Shown here piece by piece: positions 43,562 through 52,100 of a stretch of DNA of 64,000 nt (the first letter of the stretch is position 1; each line of letters begins with the position of its first letter). Below the pieces are notes generated by a model. It was given only the letters and a program-made list of their open reading frames with translations. It searched no databases and was not told where the DNA came from. This DNA is from Bacillus pseudomycoides DSM 12442. Its GTDB lineage: Bacteria; Bacillota; Bacilli; Bacillales; Bacillaceae_G. The translations under genes and the position numbers were made by a program. The DNA lies in the NCBI RefSeq assembly GCF_000161455.1, contig NZ_CM000745.1:1703772-1767771 (forward strand), given 5' to 3'.

Positions 43562-44011
43562 ATGAAGTTGAAAAAGACGATATTACTTGTGTTTTTAATT
43601 ACAATCGGTTTAATGGGCTGCTCTATGATTGAAGAGGGTAAGAATTCAATTGATTATGCTCAAAAGGCGACAGACTATGTTAATGAAGTGAGTGCGTTTG
43701 CAAATGAAGCGCCGGGGTTAGTAGAAAAAGCAATCAATGATAGTGCTGCTCGAAAAGAATTAGAGACTAAGCTCGGAGATATTCAAAAGGATATCCCAGC
43801 TTTTAATGAATTGACACCCCCGGATGTAGCGAAGGACATCCATCAGCAAATTGTTGGATATAACGAAAAATTAAATGCATTAATTGATACAACTATGAAA
43901 AAGATAGAAGAAGGGAAAATAGATGTAGAACAATTTAAAAACTCAGAGCTTATGAAGACAGTGCAACAAGTTCAAGATTTAAAAGATAAAGTTCAAAATT
44001 TAGGGCAGTAG
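43562..44011 (+). CDS. Small lipoprotein, DUF6376-like
   Basis: The 149-residue protein has a lipoprotein signal peptide (KKTILLVFLITIGLMGCSMI) with the lipid-modified Cys at about residue 20. The rest is a long helical, acidic domain (YAQKATDYVNEVSAFANEAP; later ELTPPDVAKDIHQQIVGYNE). This corresponds to the Bacillus DUF6376 lipoproteins of unknown function. AGGAGG lies before the ATG and a strong terminator follows, so it is monocistronic. Confidence 0.8.
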   Translation: MKLKKTILLVFLITIGLMGCSMIEEGKNSIDYAQKATDYVNEVSAFANEAPGLVEKAINDSAARKELETKLGDIQKDIPAFNELTPPDVAKDIHQQIVGYNEKLNALIDTTMKKIEEGKIDVEQFKNSELMKTVQQVQDLKDKVQNLGQ

Positions 44012-44021
44012 AGAGGATATG

Positions 44022-44053
44022 AAAAAAGTCCGTTATTTATAACGGACTTTTTT
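44022..44053 (+). terminator. Terminator after the lipoprotein gene
   Basis: AAAAAAGTCCGTTA pairs perfectly with TAACGGACTTTTTT around a 4-nt loop. Confidence 0.9.
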
Positions 44054-44086
44054 AACGCGAGAATATTATAATAAGGCGTGTACTTG

Positions 44087-44425
44087 TTATTGAATAGAAA
44101 AAACGACGATCCCAATTATAATAATAATGTTACCAATGACTTTTCTTTTTGTTATTTTCTCTCCTAAGAAATACCAACCGAATACTAAAATAATGACATA
44201 GCTAAGAGATTCTAATACAGGAGCCTGTTTTAATGGAACACCTTTTAGTGCAATAACGTTTAGCCCAGCATTAATTACAAATAAAGAATAGCCGATAATA
44301 ACATAAGGGTTGACATATTCTCTTAATTTGGAATCATATTCTTGTAGAGTTGCTTTTTTGAGTAAAATTTGTGAGTAATTTGCTAAAATAATACCGAAAA
44401 TATATAACAATATATAATTATTCAT
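44087..44425 (-). CDS. Half-size DMT transporter, second of a pair
   Basis: The 112-residue protein has four hydrophobic helices (YILLYIFGIILANYSQILLK; YVIIGYSLFVINAGLNVIAL; SLSYVIILVFGWYFL; NIIIIIGIVVFSI). The sequence LGEKITKRKVIGNIIIIIGI is the end of an EamA/SMR-type repeat. It overlaps the upstream gene by 8 nt (ATGAATAA), so the two are translated together and probably form a heterodimer, as ArnE/ArnF and other paired small DMT proteins do. The substrate is unknown. Confidence 0.8.
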   Translation of the reverse strand: MNNYILLYIFGIILANYSQILLKKATLQEYDSKLREYVNPYVIIGYSLFVINAGLNVIALKGVPLKQAPVLESLSYVIILVFGWYFLGEKITKRKVIGNIIIIIGIVVFSIQ

Positions 44426-44759
44426 CTTTCGTCACCACCACAATTCCAATCATAATGATAGCTGCACCGAGTAAATTGTTCCATTTTATCGTCTCACCTA
44501 AAAAGATAACGGACCATAACATGGACCATAATATGATGATCCCTCGGTGGGAATATGCTTTAGAAATTTCAAAATGTTTAATTACCTGTTGCCAAAGAAT
44601 AGCATAGCCAAATAAAATTACAACAAGTCCAAAATAGGCGATGAAAAACGAAATGGATGAAACAGGGAATTTAGCTGCCCATTTCATATAAAGCAGGATG
44701 ATAGAATATAGCAAGAAAGCTACATGTAAAAATACATAATTTTTCATAGTCGGTTTCAT
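44418..44759 (-). CDS. Half-size DMT transporter, first of a pair
   Basis: The 113-residue protein has four helices (NYVFLHVAFLLYSIILLYMK; SSISFFIAYFGLVVILFGYA; RGIIILWSMLWSVIFLGETI; LGAAIIMIGIVVVTK). LGETIKWNNLLGAAIIMIGI matches the DMT repeat end. I chose ATG 44759 (KPTMKNYVF) after AAGAGAGTGAA; an upstream in-frame ATG at 44813 lacks support. It is coupled to the downstream half-transporter. Confidence 0.78.
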   Translation of the reverse strand: MKPTMKNYVFLHVAFLLYSIILLYMKWAAKFPVSSISFFIAYFGLVVILFGYAILWQQVIKHFEISKAYSHRGIIILWSMLWSVIFLGETIKWNNLLGAAIIMIGIVVVTKDE

Positions 44760-44931
44760 ATATTCACTCTCTTTTAGATGTAAATACATTAATTTGAAAA
44801 GAATGCATTTCATCTATGTTTTCTTATTACATGGAATGTGGTTTGAAATGGTTTTTTGTTTTATAATGTGTATACTTTGTCTATCTCTTCACATTCCAAG
44901 GTATATAATACCATGAGTGATGTTGTAAAAC

Positions 44932-44985
44932 AATATAAGGAAACGAGTGGCTTTTTAATATAGAAGCCACTCGTTTCCTTATATT
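44932..44985. repeat. Perfect 22-bp inverted repeat
   Basis: The left arm begins AATATAAGGAAACGAGTGG and the right arm is its exact complement, ending TCGTTTCCTTATATT, around a 10-nt loop. It lies between convergent or parallel transcripts, with no U-tract. It may be a bidirectional terminator or a relic of mobile DNA. Confidence 0.75.
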
Positions 44986-45042
44986 CGTTATGTAATTTCT
45001 ATTTCATTATTAAAGTAAAGATATTCATAGAATCATTAAACT

Positions 45043-46050
45043 TCATATTTGCTTTTTCCATTGCTCAATGATTCTTACTCTTTTATTGGTTGCATCCATC
45101 TCCACTTGTACACCAATTGGCATCGTCATCATCGGATGGGTATGGCAACAATCAAAGTCTGCTAGAAATGGAATGTTACGATTTTGGAGTACTTCTAATA
45201 ATATTTCATAAGGTTTCCGATGTGTACCACAATCATCAAATTGCTCATGCTTTCCAAGAATGATTCCTGAAACTTTATCAAATACACCGTTAATTTTAAG
45301 TAATGAAAAACTTCTTTCAATGGTAGCTGCATCTTTGGAGCTATCTTCAATAAAGAGAATATCTCCTTCTTTAATACCAGGCATAAATGGGCTACCCCAT
45401 ATACCTTGTATTGTATTTAAGTTGCCACCAATTAGTCTTCCAGTTGTTTTTCCGCCATTTACACAAATCCACTCGTTTTTTCTTAGTTCTTTGTCCTTTG
45501 TTTTTTCTTCCCAGTTTATAAAGTCATCTGTCCAAAATAAAGGTTGCTTTACCTTGTAAGGAATTTCTTGTTCTTCCATTAAAGCTTCTGCAAAGTATGT
45601 ATAAGTGGAATCCACAAAAGGCTCAAATTCACCAAAAGAAGGAACAAGTGCTGGTCCATAAAATGTAGTAATGCCTGTTTGTGCATAGATTCCAAGTAGT
45701 AAAGCTGTAGTATCTGAATACCCAATCATAATTTTTGGATTTTCTTGCAATGCTTTGTAATCAATATAAGGTAAAAGAGAATTTGAATTCATCCCGCCAA
45801 TTGTTGACATGATGCATGTAACATTCAGATTTCTAATTAATGCATTTAGTTCTTCAGCACGTTCTTGAATGCTTCCTGAACGATAAAAATCCTGCTTACC
45901 TGTAAGGTTACCTTCCAATATGTGGAACCCTTTATCTTGTAAATATTTTTTAGCTCGATTAAATCTTTCGGGAGATGTATATGTTACAGGTGAAGAAGGA
46001 GAGTAAATGCCAATAGTATCTCCTTTTTTTAAGGGGTTAAGTAGTATCAT
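45043..46050 (-). CDS. S66 family carboxypeptidase (LD-carboxypeptidase/MccF-like)
   Basis: The 335-residue peptidase starts MILLNPLKKGDTIGIYSPSS. It has the nucleophile serine in MIGYSDTTALLLGIYAQTG and the Glu of the triad in the GDILFIEDSS region. The His is in DFDCCHTHPMMTMPIGVQVE. S66 enzymes cleave L,D-bonds in murein tetrapeptides or, as MccF, inactivate peptide-nucleotide antibiotics. The sequence alone does not separate the two. AGAAAGG precedes ATG 46050. It is divergent from a D-Ala-D-Ala carboxypeptidase gene, which favours a wall role. Confidence 0.85.
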   Translation of the reverse strand: MILLNPLKKGDTIGIYSPSSPVTYTSPERFNRAKKYLQDKGFHILEGNLTGKQDFYRSGSIQERAEELNALIRNLNVTCIMSTIGGMNSNSLLPYIDYKALQENPKIMIGYSDTTALLLGIYAQTGITTFYGPALVPSFGEFEPFVDSTYTYFAEALMEEQEIPYKVKQPLFWTDDFINWEEKTKDKELRKNEWICVNGGKTTGRLIGGNLNTIQGIWGSPFMPGIKEGDILFIEDSSKDAATIERSFSLLKINGVFDKVSGIILGKHEQFDDCGTHRKPYEILLEVLQNRNIPFLADFDCCHTHPMMTMPIGVQVEMDATNKRVRIIEQWKKQI

Positions 46051-46274
46051 TGTATCAAACCTTTCTTGTTTCGATTAGGAATTTAAGTAGTTTCAGGGTT
46101 TAATATTTGAAAATTTATATTATTAAATTTTTGGTAGTATAACATATTCTTAACAAATAATCTTGAAAAAATAGTTATCGTAGATTATTTACTGTTTGAC
46201 CTTGACGGTTTAAAGACATTGTTGTTATGGTTAAATTTGAAATTATAATAGGTAGAGTAAAAGGAGTTTTATTG

Positions 46275-47258
46275 ATGAAAAGGTTAGGATGGGGAAGTGT
46301 AACAATACTCTGTGCTATTATTTTAGGTTCATGTTGGTTCTTTTTCCAAGGGAGTATTCTAGAGAAGAATGGTATTAATGTTTCCAAAGCAAAAGAAAAA
46401 ATGACAATAGATGGTCCGCCCCTACAAGTAGCAGAGTTACCAAAAACAGGATTAACTGAAAAGATGATCCCACAAAAATATGTACCAGTAGTTGAAGCGA
46501 AAGCAGCAATGATCATTGATGCAAGTAATGGGCAAGTCATGTATAAAAACAATGAAGAAGAGCTACTTGCCCCGGCGAGTATGTCAAAGATGATGACAGC
46601 ATATATTCTTTTAGAAAACATACATAAAGGAAAGGTCCATTGGGAAGATCAAGTGAAAATAAGTGCGAAATCGGCACAAGCAGAAGGTGCGAGAATTCCG
46701 GTACAAACGGGGGATGTATTAACGGTTAAAGACCTATACCATGCGTTAATGATCCAATCGGCCAACAATTCTGCAGTTGCTTTAGCGGAACATATAGCAA
46801 AAACTGAGCAAGATTTTGCCCATCTTATGAATCAAACAGCGAAACAACTGGAGTTATCAGAAGCAACCAAGTTTGTAAATGCTTCTGGATTGCAAGAGCC
46901 TGATGGAAGTGAAACGAAGATGACTGTAGCTGATGTAGCGAAGTTAGCGTATCACCTTGTAACAGATTACCCGGAGATATTAGATGTTACACATTTACGT
47001 CAAAGTCAGTTAGCATTTAAAAGCACGATGGTTACGAGTACGAATGAAATGTTGAATCCGGCCAACCAAGGACTTTACTTAGAAGGAATGGATGGACTGA
47101 AAACAGGCTTCACTGATAGTGCGGGTTATTGCTTTACTGGGACTGCCAAACAAGGTGATAAGCGACTTGTAACAGTTGTTATGGGTACGAAGAGCCAAAT
47201 GAAACGTTTTACAGAAACGCATAAACTAATGTCCTATGGTTTCGAGATTGTTAAGTAG
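46275..47258 (+). CDS. D-alanyl-D-alanine carboxypeptidase (S11, low-molecular-weight PBP)
   Basis: The 327-residue PBP trims D-Ala from peptidoglycan stem peptides. An N-terminal hydrophobic segment (TILCAIILGSCWFFFQG) acts as signal or anchor. The three active-site motifs are SxxK in PASMSKMMTAYIL, SxN in IQSANNSAVALAEH and KTG in MDGLKTGFTDSAGY. The C-terminal beta-domain of full PBP5 is absent, so it is a short DacF/VanY-like form. ATG 46275 follows AAAGGAG with good spacing; an in-frame ATG at 46227 has no ribosome site. Confidence 0.9.
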   Translation: MKRLGWGSVTILCAIILGSCWFFFQGSILEKNGINVSKAKEKMTIDGPPLQVAELPKTGLTEKMIPQKYVPVVEAKAAMIIDASNGQVMYKNNEEELLAPASMSKMMTAYILLENIHKGKVHWEDQVKISAKSAQAEGARIPVQTGDVLTVKDLYHALMIQSANNSAVALAEHIAKTEQDFAHLMNQTAKQLELSEATKFVNASGLQEPDGSETKMTVADVAKLAYHLVTDYPEILDVTHLRQSQLAFKSTMVTSTNEMLNPANQGLYLEGMDGLKTGFTDSAGYCFTGTAKQGDKRLVTVVMGTKSQMKRFTETHKLMSYGFEIVK

Positions 47259-47388
47259 GTGAAGGATCTATTATGAAAGAAGACGGCTTGTTTAAAACTC
47301 GGATTGAGTGGAAAATAAGCTGTTTTTTTATTTTAAGGGAATATAAAAGGTATCAAAAACAAAAACTAAAAAGTATGAGTGCTATTGT

Positions 47389-47445
47389 TTGAAATTGTTT
47401 TTCTATGTAGATATAATAAAGTTATAAACTTATTATTAATAAGTT
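47389..47445 (+). promoter_or_regulatory. Promoter with downstream palindromic operator
   Basis: TTGAAA (47389-47394) and TATAAT (47412-47417) are 17 bp apart. A perfect 8-3-8 palindrome, AACTTATTATTAATAAGTT (47427-47445), covers the likely transcription start, as expected for a MarR/HxlR-type repressor. The target is the nitroreductase gene at 47509. Confidence 0.72.
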
Positions 47446-47508
47446 CGGGGCGGGATATACCATAATACAGATTAGTAAGCCTCAAAATAAAAATTGGAGG
47501 GAATTAGT

Positions 47509-48108
47509 ATGGCAAAAGATTTTTATTCAGCAATTGAAGACAGAAGATCAATTTATGCAATTAGTAAAGAGCAAGTTGTTTCTGATGAGAAAATTCAAGA
47601 AGTAGTGAATCATGCCGTAAAGTATACACCTTCATCTTTTAATTCTCAGAGTGCAAGGGTTGTTGTGTTATTAGGAGAACAACATGATAAACTATGGGAT
47701 ATTACGAAAGAAACATTACGAAAAATTGTACCAGAAAATAATTTTGCACCAACCAAAGAAAAAATGAACGCATTTAAAAGTGGCTATGGAACAGTTTTAT
47801 ATTTTGAAGACAGCAAAGTAATAGAAAATCTTCAAGAAAAGTTTGCATTATATAAAGACAATTTCCCGACTTGGTCCCAGCAATCATCAGGAATGCTACA
47901 GTTTGTGATTTGGACAGCATTAGAAATTGAAGGGTTTGGTGCAACGCTGCAACATTATAACCCATTAATTGATGAAGAAGTCAGAAAAGAATGGGATATT
48001 CCAGAGACTTGGAAGCTGATCGCTCAAATGCCATTTGGTAAGCCAGTTGCGCCAGCAGGTGAAAAAGAATTTCAGCCGTTAGAAACTCGTGTGAAATTTC
48101 ATAAATAA
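47509..48108 (+). CDS. Nitroreductase family protein (paralogue)
   Basis: The 199-residue flavoprotein is clearly similar to the one at 30581. It shows SAIEDRRSIYAISKEQVVSD, YTPSSFNSQSARVVVLLGEQ, GFGATLQHYNPLIDEEVRKE and IAQMPFGKPVAPAGEKEFQP. ATG 47509 follows TTGGAGGG. It is a single gene with a strong promoter, an operator and a terminator. Like its paralogue it lacks a regulator next to it; the palindrome in its promoter differs from the Rrf2-type one. Confidence 0.9.
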   Translation: MAKDFYSAIEDRRSIYAISKEQVVSDEKIQEVVNHAVKYTPSSFNSQSARVVVLLGEQHDKLWDITKETLRKIVPENNFAPTKEKMNAFKSGYGTVLYFEDSKVIENLQEKFALYKDNFPTWSQQSSGMLQFVIWTALEIEGFGATLQHYNPLIDEEVRKEWDIPETWKLIAQMPFGKPVAPAGEKEFQPLETRVKFHK

Positions 48109-48114
48109 AATGGG

Positions 48115-48146
48115 AAAAGGATTGCCTATATAGGTAATCCTTTTTT
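48115..48146 (+). terminator. Terminator after the second nitroreductase gene
   Basis: AAAAGGATTGCCTA pairs with TAGGTAATCCTTTT (one mismatch) with a T-run. Confidence 0.88.
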
Positions 48147-48287
48147 GTTTTGTACGAGACCAATAAAAGATTTTTAAAATCTTGTGACTTCTAGTCATTA
48201 GAAGTTCTAAGATATCATTATAGGCATGGAATGACAGATATTGAAATCCATCATGTGACGCAGTGGTTTCAAAATAAATGAAACAGA

Positions 48288-48330
48288 CAAACAGGGAATG
48301 CGGTTATTAGCAATTCCCTGTTTGTGCGAT
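48288..48330. terminator. Hairpin downstream of the small minus-strand gene
   Basis: ACAAACAGGGAAT pairs with ATTCCCTGTTTGT. It lies 18 bp past the stop of the 48348-48530 gene and could end its transcript. Confidence 0.6.
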
Positions 48331-48347
48331 AAATTATTAAAAAATAA

Positions 48348-48530
48348 TTATAATTTATAAGGATTCTTATGATTTAAATTATTACTTTGATTTTCAATAG
48401 TAACTTTTAATTCGGATTTTTTTGTTTCAATGGTTGGGATTATTCTGAACGTTACCAAGGATAGCGTACGAACCAATGCATAGTGAAAATCGATATAATG
48501 CTTCGAACCATTATCAATAATTTGTTCCAT
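48348..48530 (-). CDS. Small hypothetical protein, 60 residues
   Basis: The product begins MEQIIDNGSKHYIDFHYALV and ends in a polar, basic tail (NNLNHKNPYKL). On the minus strand GAGGAG lies 9 nt before the ATG, a very good ribosome site, and a hairpin follows the stop. This supports a real gene. No signal peptide, membrane helix or known domain is seen, and I do not recognise the family. Confidence 0.5.
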   Translation of the reverse strand: MEQIIDNGSKHYIDFHYALVRTLSLVTFRIIPTIETKKSELKVTIENQSNNLNHKNPYKL

Positions 48531-48613
48531 GGATAATACTCCTCTTCCTAATTATTTGAACTATATTGGTTATTTTAACAATATAAGCATAAAGATTCCA
48601 AATAATCAGGTCT

Positions 48614-49387
48614 TCAATCAAAAAAGCCTAAATAATCTAAAATATTTTTACTGATAAGGAGTAACGTTACAATGATAAATAAAATTCGTACGTAAGATAC
48701 TCCTTTTTTTATAGCGAAATTTGAGCCTACGAAAGCCCCGAAAATCATTGCAACTCCCATTGGAAGTCCATATGCAAAATTAACAACATCTAAATAAAGA
48801 AAAATGATAAGTGCAGCGATGTTACTACCAAAATTTAAAACTTTGGCATTTCCAGCTGATTGCACAAAATCAAATCCAATGATCAAAAATGTAAATAACA
48901 AAAAGGATCCTGTTCCTGCCCCGAAAAATCCATCATAAAATCCAATGATAAAAATAACAGAAGAGAAGATAACTCTTTTTTTTACACTCATTCCATTATA
49001 ACTTGCATCTTTTCCCCACTCTTTTTTCATAATCGTATAAATCGCAACGGCAATTAATAGAACAAGTACTAATGGTTTTAATATTTCAGATGAAATGTGT
49101 TTGACTACAAAGGCGCCAAGTATAGCCCCGATAAAAGTTAAAGAGAATAGCTTAGAGACCAATTTGAAATTCACATTTCCAGATCGAATAAATGAAATGG
49201 TACTCATAAGTGATCCCATTGAGCTTGCCAGTTTATTAGTTGCAATAGCTGTTGAAGGTGGGAGGCCGGTGAATAATAAAGCTGGTATAGAAATTAATCC
49301 ACCGCCACCTACAACAGAATCGATAAAGGCAGCTAAAAAACCTGAAGCAATTAAAAAAAACATTGTATAAAGATTGATGTCCTCCAT
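48614..49387 (-). CDS. TauE/SafE family membrane transporter
   Basis: The 257-residue protein has eight helices in two repeats, with the family N-terminus FLAAFIDSVVGGGGLISIPA and the second repeat IIGFYDGFFGAGTGSFLLF. TauE/SafE proteins export sulfite, sulfoacetate or other organic anions. ATG 49387 follows GGGGGA; an in-frame start five codons upstream overlaps that site. It is divergent from a TrmB-type regulator. Confidence 0.9.
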   Translation of the reverse strand: MEDINLYTMFFLIASGFLAAFIDSVVGGGGLISIPALLFTGLPPSTAIATNKLASSMGSLMSTISFIRSGNVNFKLVSKLFSLTFIGAILGAFVVKHISSEILKPLVLVLLIAVAIYTIMKKEWGKDASYNGMSVKKRVIFSSVIFIIGFYDGFFGAGTGSFLLFTFLIIGFDFVQSAGNAKVLNFGSNIAALIIFLYLDVVNFAYGLPMGVAMIFGAFVGSNFAIKKGVSYVRILFIIVTLLLISKNILDYLGFFD

Positions 49388-49511
49388 ATGTATTTCCCCC
49401 ATCCTAGAATAGTCACTACTAAGATAGTATCTGTTTAATTGCTTTGTGTAAATGAAAATTTGATAATGCCTCTTTAATATTTACTCCAACCACTTTTGTG
49501 TTTACTATTAA

Positions 49512-49524
49512 AGTAATAATTACT
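49512..49524. promoter_or_regulatory. Palindrome in the TauE/TrmB divergent region
   Basis: AGTAATAATTACT is a perfect 6-1-6 palindrome with a further AGTAA/TTACT echo beside it. It is a possible operator for the TrmB-type regulator. Confidence 0.45.
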
Positions 49525-49565
49525 GTCAATGTTGCGGCAAGTACAAAATATGCAGGAGGCTTACA

Positions 49566-50348
49566 ATGGAAGATTTACTACAAAAAATTCAAATGCTTGG
49601 CTTAAATCAATATGAAACAAAAGCCTATGTTTCATTAGTTCAACAAGGAGCTTCTAGTGCTTATCAAGTTAGCAAAAATTCTGGAGTCCCTCGTGCACGT
49701 ATATATGAAATATTGAATACCCTTGAACAAAAAGGCATTGTAATGAAGGAAGAAATAAATGAAGCAGTACAATATTCTCCTTTACCTGTAGATGTGTTTT
49801 TAGAGGCAGTAAGAGAGAAATGGGAAGAGACATACACGTATGTAGAAAAAGAATTAAAAGTATTTGAAAAAAAAGAACCTGAGGTGGATCCGAGAGTAAC
49901 CACTTTGAAAGGTGAAGAAAATATACTAGCTTTCTGCAGAATATTAATTCGAAGAGCGAAAAAAAAGATTATTTTGTCAATTTGGGATACTATGTATGAA
50001 AAACTATTAGTAGACTTAAAAGAAAAAGAAAGAGAATGTAGTTTAAAGGGTATTGTCTGTGAAGTTGACGATCCGTTGCAAGGATTAGAAATTCATAGAA
50101 AAACAAGTTACGTTAATAATATTGGAAGTCATAAATGGTTTATCTTATCAATTGATGGAAAAGAAATGGTATATGGTCACTCGATAGAACAAAAAGGAAA
50201 TGCTTTTTATACAGATGATCCTGTTCATATATATTTACTAGAAAATTATATATGGCATGATATATTAGTAAATCGTTTAGTAAGGGATAGCGATCAAAAC
50301 ATGGATTCTTGGATTGCTCCAGAACGAGAAAAGTTCTTTTTCATATAA
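49566..50348 (+). CDS. TrmB-family transcriptional regulator
   Basis: The 260-residue regulator has an N-terminal winged helix (LGLNQYETKAYVSLVQQGAS; SGVPRARIYEILNTLEQKGI) and a C-terminal phospholipase-D-like effector domain (ILIRRAKKKIILSIWDTMYE), as in TrmB proteins of archaea and Bacillus. GGAGG lies before the ATG. The divergent TauE/SafE gene is the likely target. The ligand is unknown. Confidence 0.88.
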   Translation: MEDLLQKIQMLGLNQYETKAYVSLVQQGASSAYQVSKNSGVPRARIYEILNTLEQKGIVMKEEINEAVQYSPLPVDVFLEAVREKWEETYTYVEKELKVFEKKEPEVDPRVTTLKGEENILAFCRILIRRAKKKIILSIWDTMYEKLLVDLKEKERECSLKGIVCEVDDPLQGLEIHRKTSYVNNIGSHKWFILSIDGKEMVYGHSIEQKGNAFYTDDPVHIYLLENYIWHDILVNRLVRDSDQNMDSWIAPEREKFFFI

Positions 50349-50585
50349 ATATAATTTTTTAGGATACTATATAGTTGATAAATGGCGGAATTTTTGTAAT
50401 GATAAGAAGGTGACTCATGAAAAGAACTATTTTGTAAGACCAGTAGAAAAACCAATTGTTTACTTAGATATCATGATTTTATTAGTGGAGTAAGTAAAGA
50501 ATGGATACTACTAGAAGCTTTGATTCGTTTTGTAATAGAAAAAATTAAATGTTTTATTACGAAAACGCTGTATATGAAGCTGGAA
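50349..50585. other. Intergenic stretch with weak coding traces
   Basis: One frame reads KNYFVRPVEKPIVYLDIMIL to a stop at about 50490. Another frame then reads KEWILLEALIRFVIEKIKCF. This may be a frameshifted gene remnant, but I do not recognise it. Confidence 0.3.
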
Positions 50586-50613
50586 TTCACATGAAGTTCA
50601 CGTGAAGTTCACA
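50586..50613. promoter_or_regulatory. Triple TTCACA direct repeat (PhoP- or WalR-like box)
   Basis: TTCACA (50586), TTCACG (50597) and TTCACA (50608) are spaced exactly 11 bp apart, with TGAAG as spacer both times. This is the layout of PhoP boxes (TTAACA-like, 11-bp period). Read on the other strand it gives TGTGAA repeats like the WalR box (TGTWAH-N5-TGTWAH). The next gene encodes a wall hydrolase, which fits either. Confidence 0.65.
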
Positions 50614-50757
50614 TTGATAATTTAAAATAGTTGACGTGTGAAAAAGAAAGCCCTTGTATAAAAATGGAATTTAACATGAAATCATTTCCAATGTTTTGGT
50701 AGGATATTAAAATCATTTTTTTAAGAGGGTAGTAGGGAAAGGGAGTTAATACAACTT

Positions 50758-52074
50758 ATGAAAAAAGTACTAGCAGGTTTAGCGGCAGCTTCTGTAGCCG
50801 GCGCAGTAGTTCCTGGAATGGATGCTGCTCACGCACAAGTTTCAACAGACGCGCTAAAAGAAATCGATGGACAAACACAAAAACAAACACAAACAGTTGA
50901 TCCGAAAGTAACTGAAACACAAACAGTAGAGAAAAAATCTGACATTAAATACACAGTAACAGCTGATGTATTGAATGTACGTACAGGTCCTGGTACAGGA
51001 AATGATATTATTTCTAAAGTACAAGAAGGACAAGTTCTACAAGTAACTGGTGAAGAAAATGGTTGGTTTAAAGTAAATGTAAACGGTAAAACTGGCTATG
51101 TAAGCAGTGATTTTGTAACAACTGGTGAGAAAACAGGAACTGCTGTTCAACAAGGAACAGGTAACTATACGGTAAACGTTTCTTCACTTAATGTACGTAC
51201 AGGTCCTAGTGCTTCTCATACAGTTGTAGGTACTGTAGGCAAAGGACAAACTGTACAAGTTGTCGGTGAAGTACAAGACTGGTTTAAAATTAACCACAAC
51301 GGCGGAACTGGCTATGTAAGTAAAGACTTTGTAACAAAAGGCGGTACAACTACAAATGTAAGTACGGAAACAGAAAAGCCAAACAACAATGAAATGACAA
51401 TCCGAAAAGACGGCTCATATGTTGTTGATACAGGAGCTTTACGTGTACGTACAGGCCCGGCTACATATAATGCTGTAATTGGTGGCGTAGTACAAGGCCA
51501 AACATTACAAGTTATTGGTGGAGAAAACGGTTGGTATAAAATTAACCACCAAGGAAGAACTGGCTATGTAAGTGCAGACCATGTTAAGTTTGTAAAAGGT
51601 GGTACAGCAAATGTAACTACGCCTTCTCGTCCAGCTACTGGCGGTGAGCAAGGAAATACACAAACAGAAAAACCACAAACAGAAAAACCGACAACACCAT
51701 CTGCTAATGGCTCATCAATTGTGTCTATTGCACAATCGCTAAATGGTTCACCATATGTATATGGTGGTACAACACCATCTGGTTTTGACTGCAGTGGCTA
51801 CGTTTACTACGTATTAAATAAAGCAGGTCATTCTGGTGGACGTCAAACTGTTGCTGGCTACTGGAGCAGCAAGACGCATACTAGTAATCCACAACCAGGT
51901 GATTTAGTATACTTTAAAGATACTACTGGTGCTGGTGCAGGTATGACTCATATGGGTATTTACTTAGGAAATGGTCAGTTCATCAGTGCAGAAACTGAAA
52001 AAACTGGTGTAAGAATTAGCTCAGTAAATAACTCTTACTGGAGTAAGCATCTAGCAGGTTACACAAAAGCATAA
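50758..52074 (+). CDS. Secreted NlpC/P60 wall hydrolase with three SH3b domains (Ent-family)
   Basis: The 438-residue protein has a signal peptide ending DAAHA. Three bacterial SH3 domains follow, each with an LNVRTGPG-like motif (about residues 62-125, 133-197 and 220-283). A Thr/Pro-rich linker comes next, then a C-terminal NlpC/P60 domain. The catalytic Cys is in TPSGFDCSGYVYYVL and the His is in GMTHMGIYLGNGQF. It cuts peptidoglycan stem peptides after export. The N-terminus and layout match the B. cereus proteins called enterotoxin EntA/B/C or EntFM, which are cell wall peptidases. GGGAG precedes ATG 50758. Confidence 0.92.
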   Translation: MKKVLAGLAAASVAGAVVPGMDAAHAQVSTDALKEIDGQTQKQTQTVDPKVTETQTVEKKSDIKYTVTADVLNVRTGPGTGNDIISKVQEGQVLQVTGEENGWFKVNVNGKTGYVSSDFVTTGEKTGTAVQQGTGNYTVNVSSLNVRTGPSASHTVVGTVGKGQTVQVVGEVQDWFKINHNGGTGYVSKDFVTKGGTTTNVSTETEKPNNNEMTIRKDGSYVVDTGALRVRTGPATYNAVIGGVVQGQTLQVIGGENGWYKINHQGRTGYVSADHVKFVKGGTANVTTPSRPATGGEQGNTQTEKPQTEKPTTPSANGSSIVSIAQSLNGSPYVYGGTTPSGFDCSGYVYYVLNKAGHSGGRQTVAGYWSSKTHTSNPQPGDLVYFKDTTGAGAGMTHMGIYLGNGQFISAETEKTGVRISSVNNSYWSKHLAGYTKA

Positions 52075-52100
52075 TAAGAACCGTATTCTTACATATTATA

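Noticed and set aside
46175..46621. 148-codon minus-strand ORF over the D-Ala-D-Ala carboxypeptidase start
   Set aside because: It is antisense to a conserved gene, with no ribosome site.
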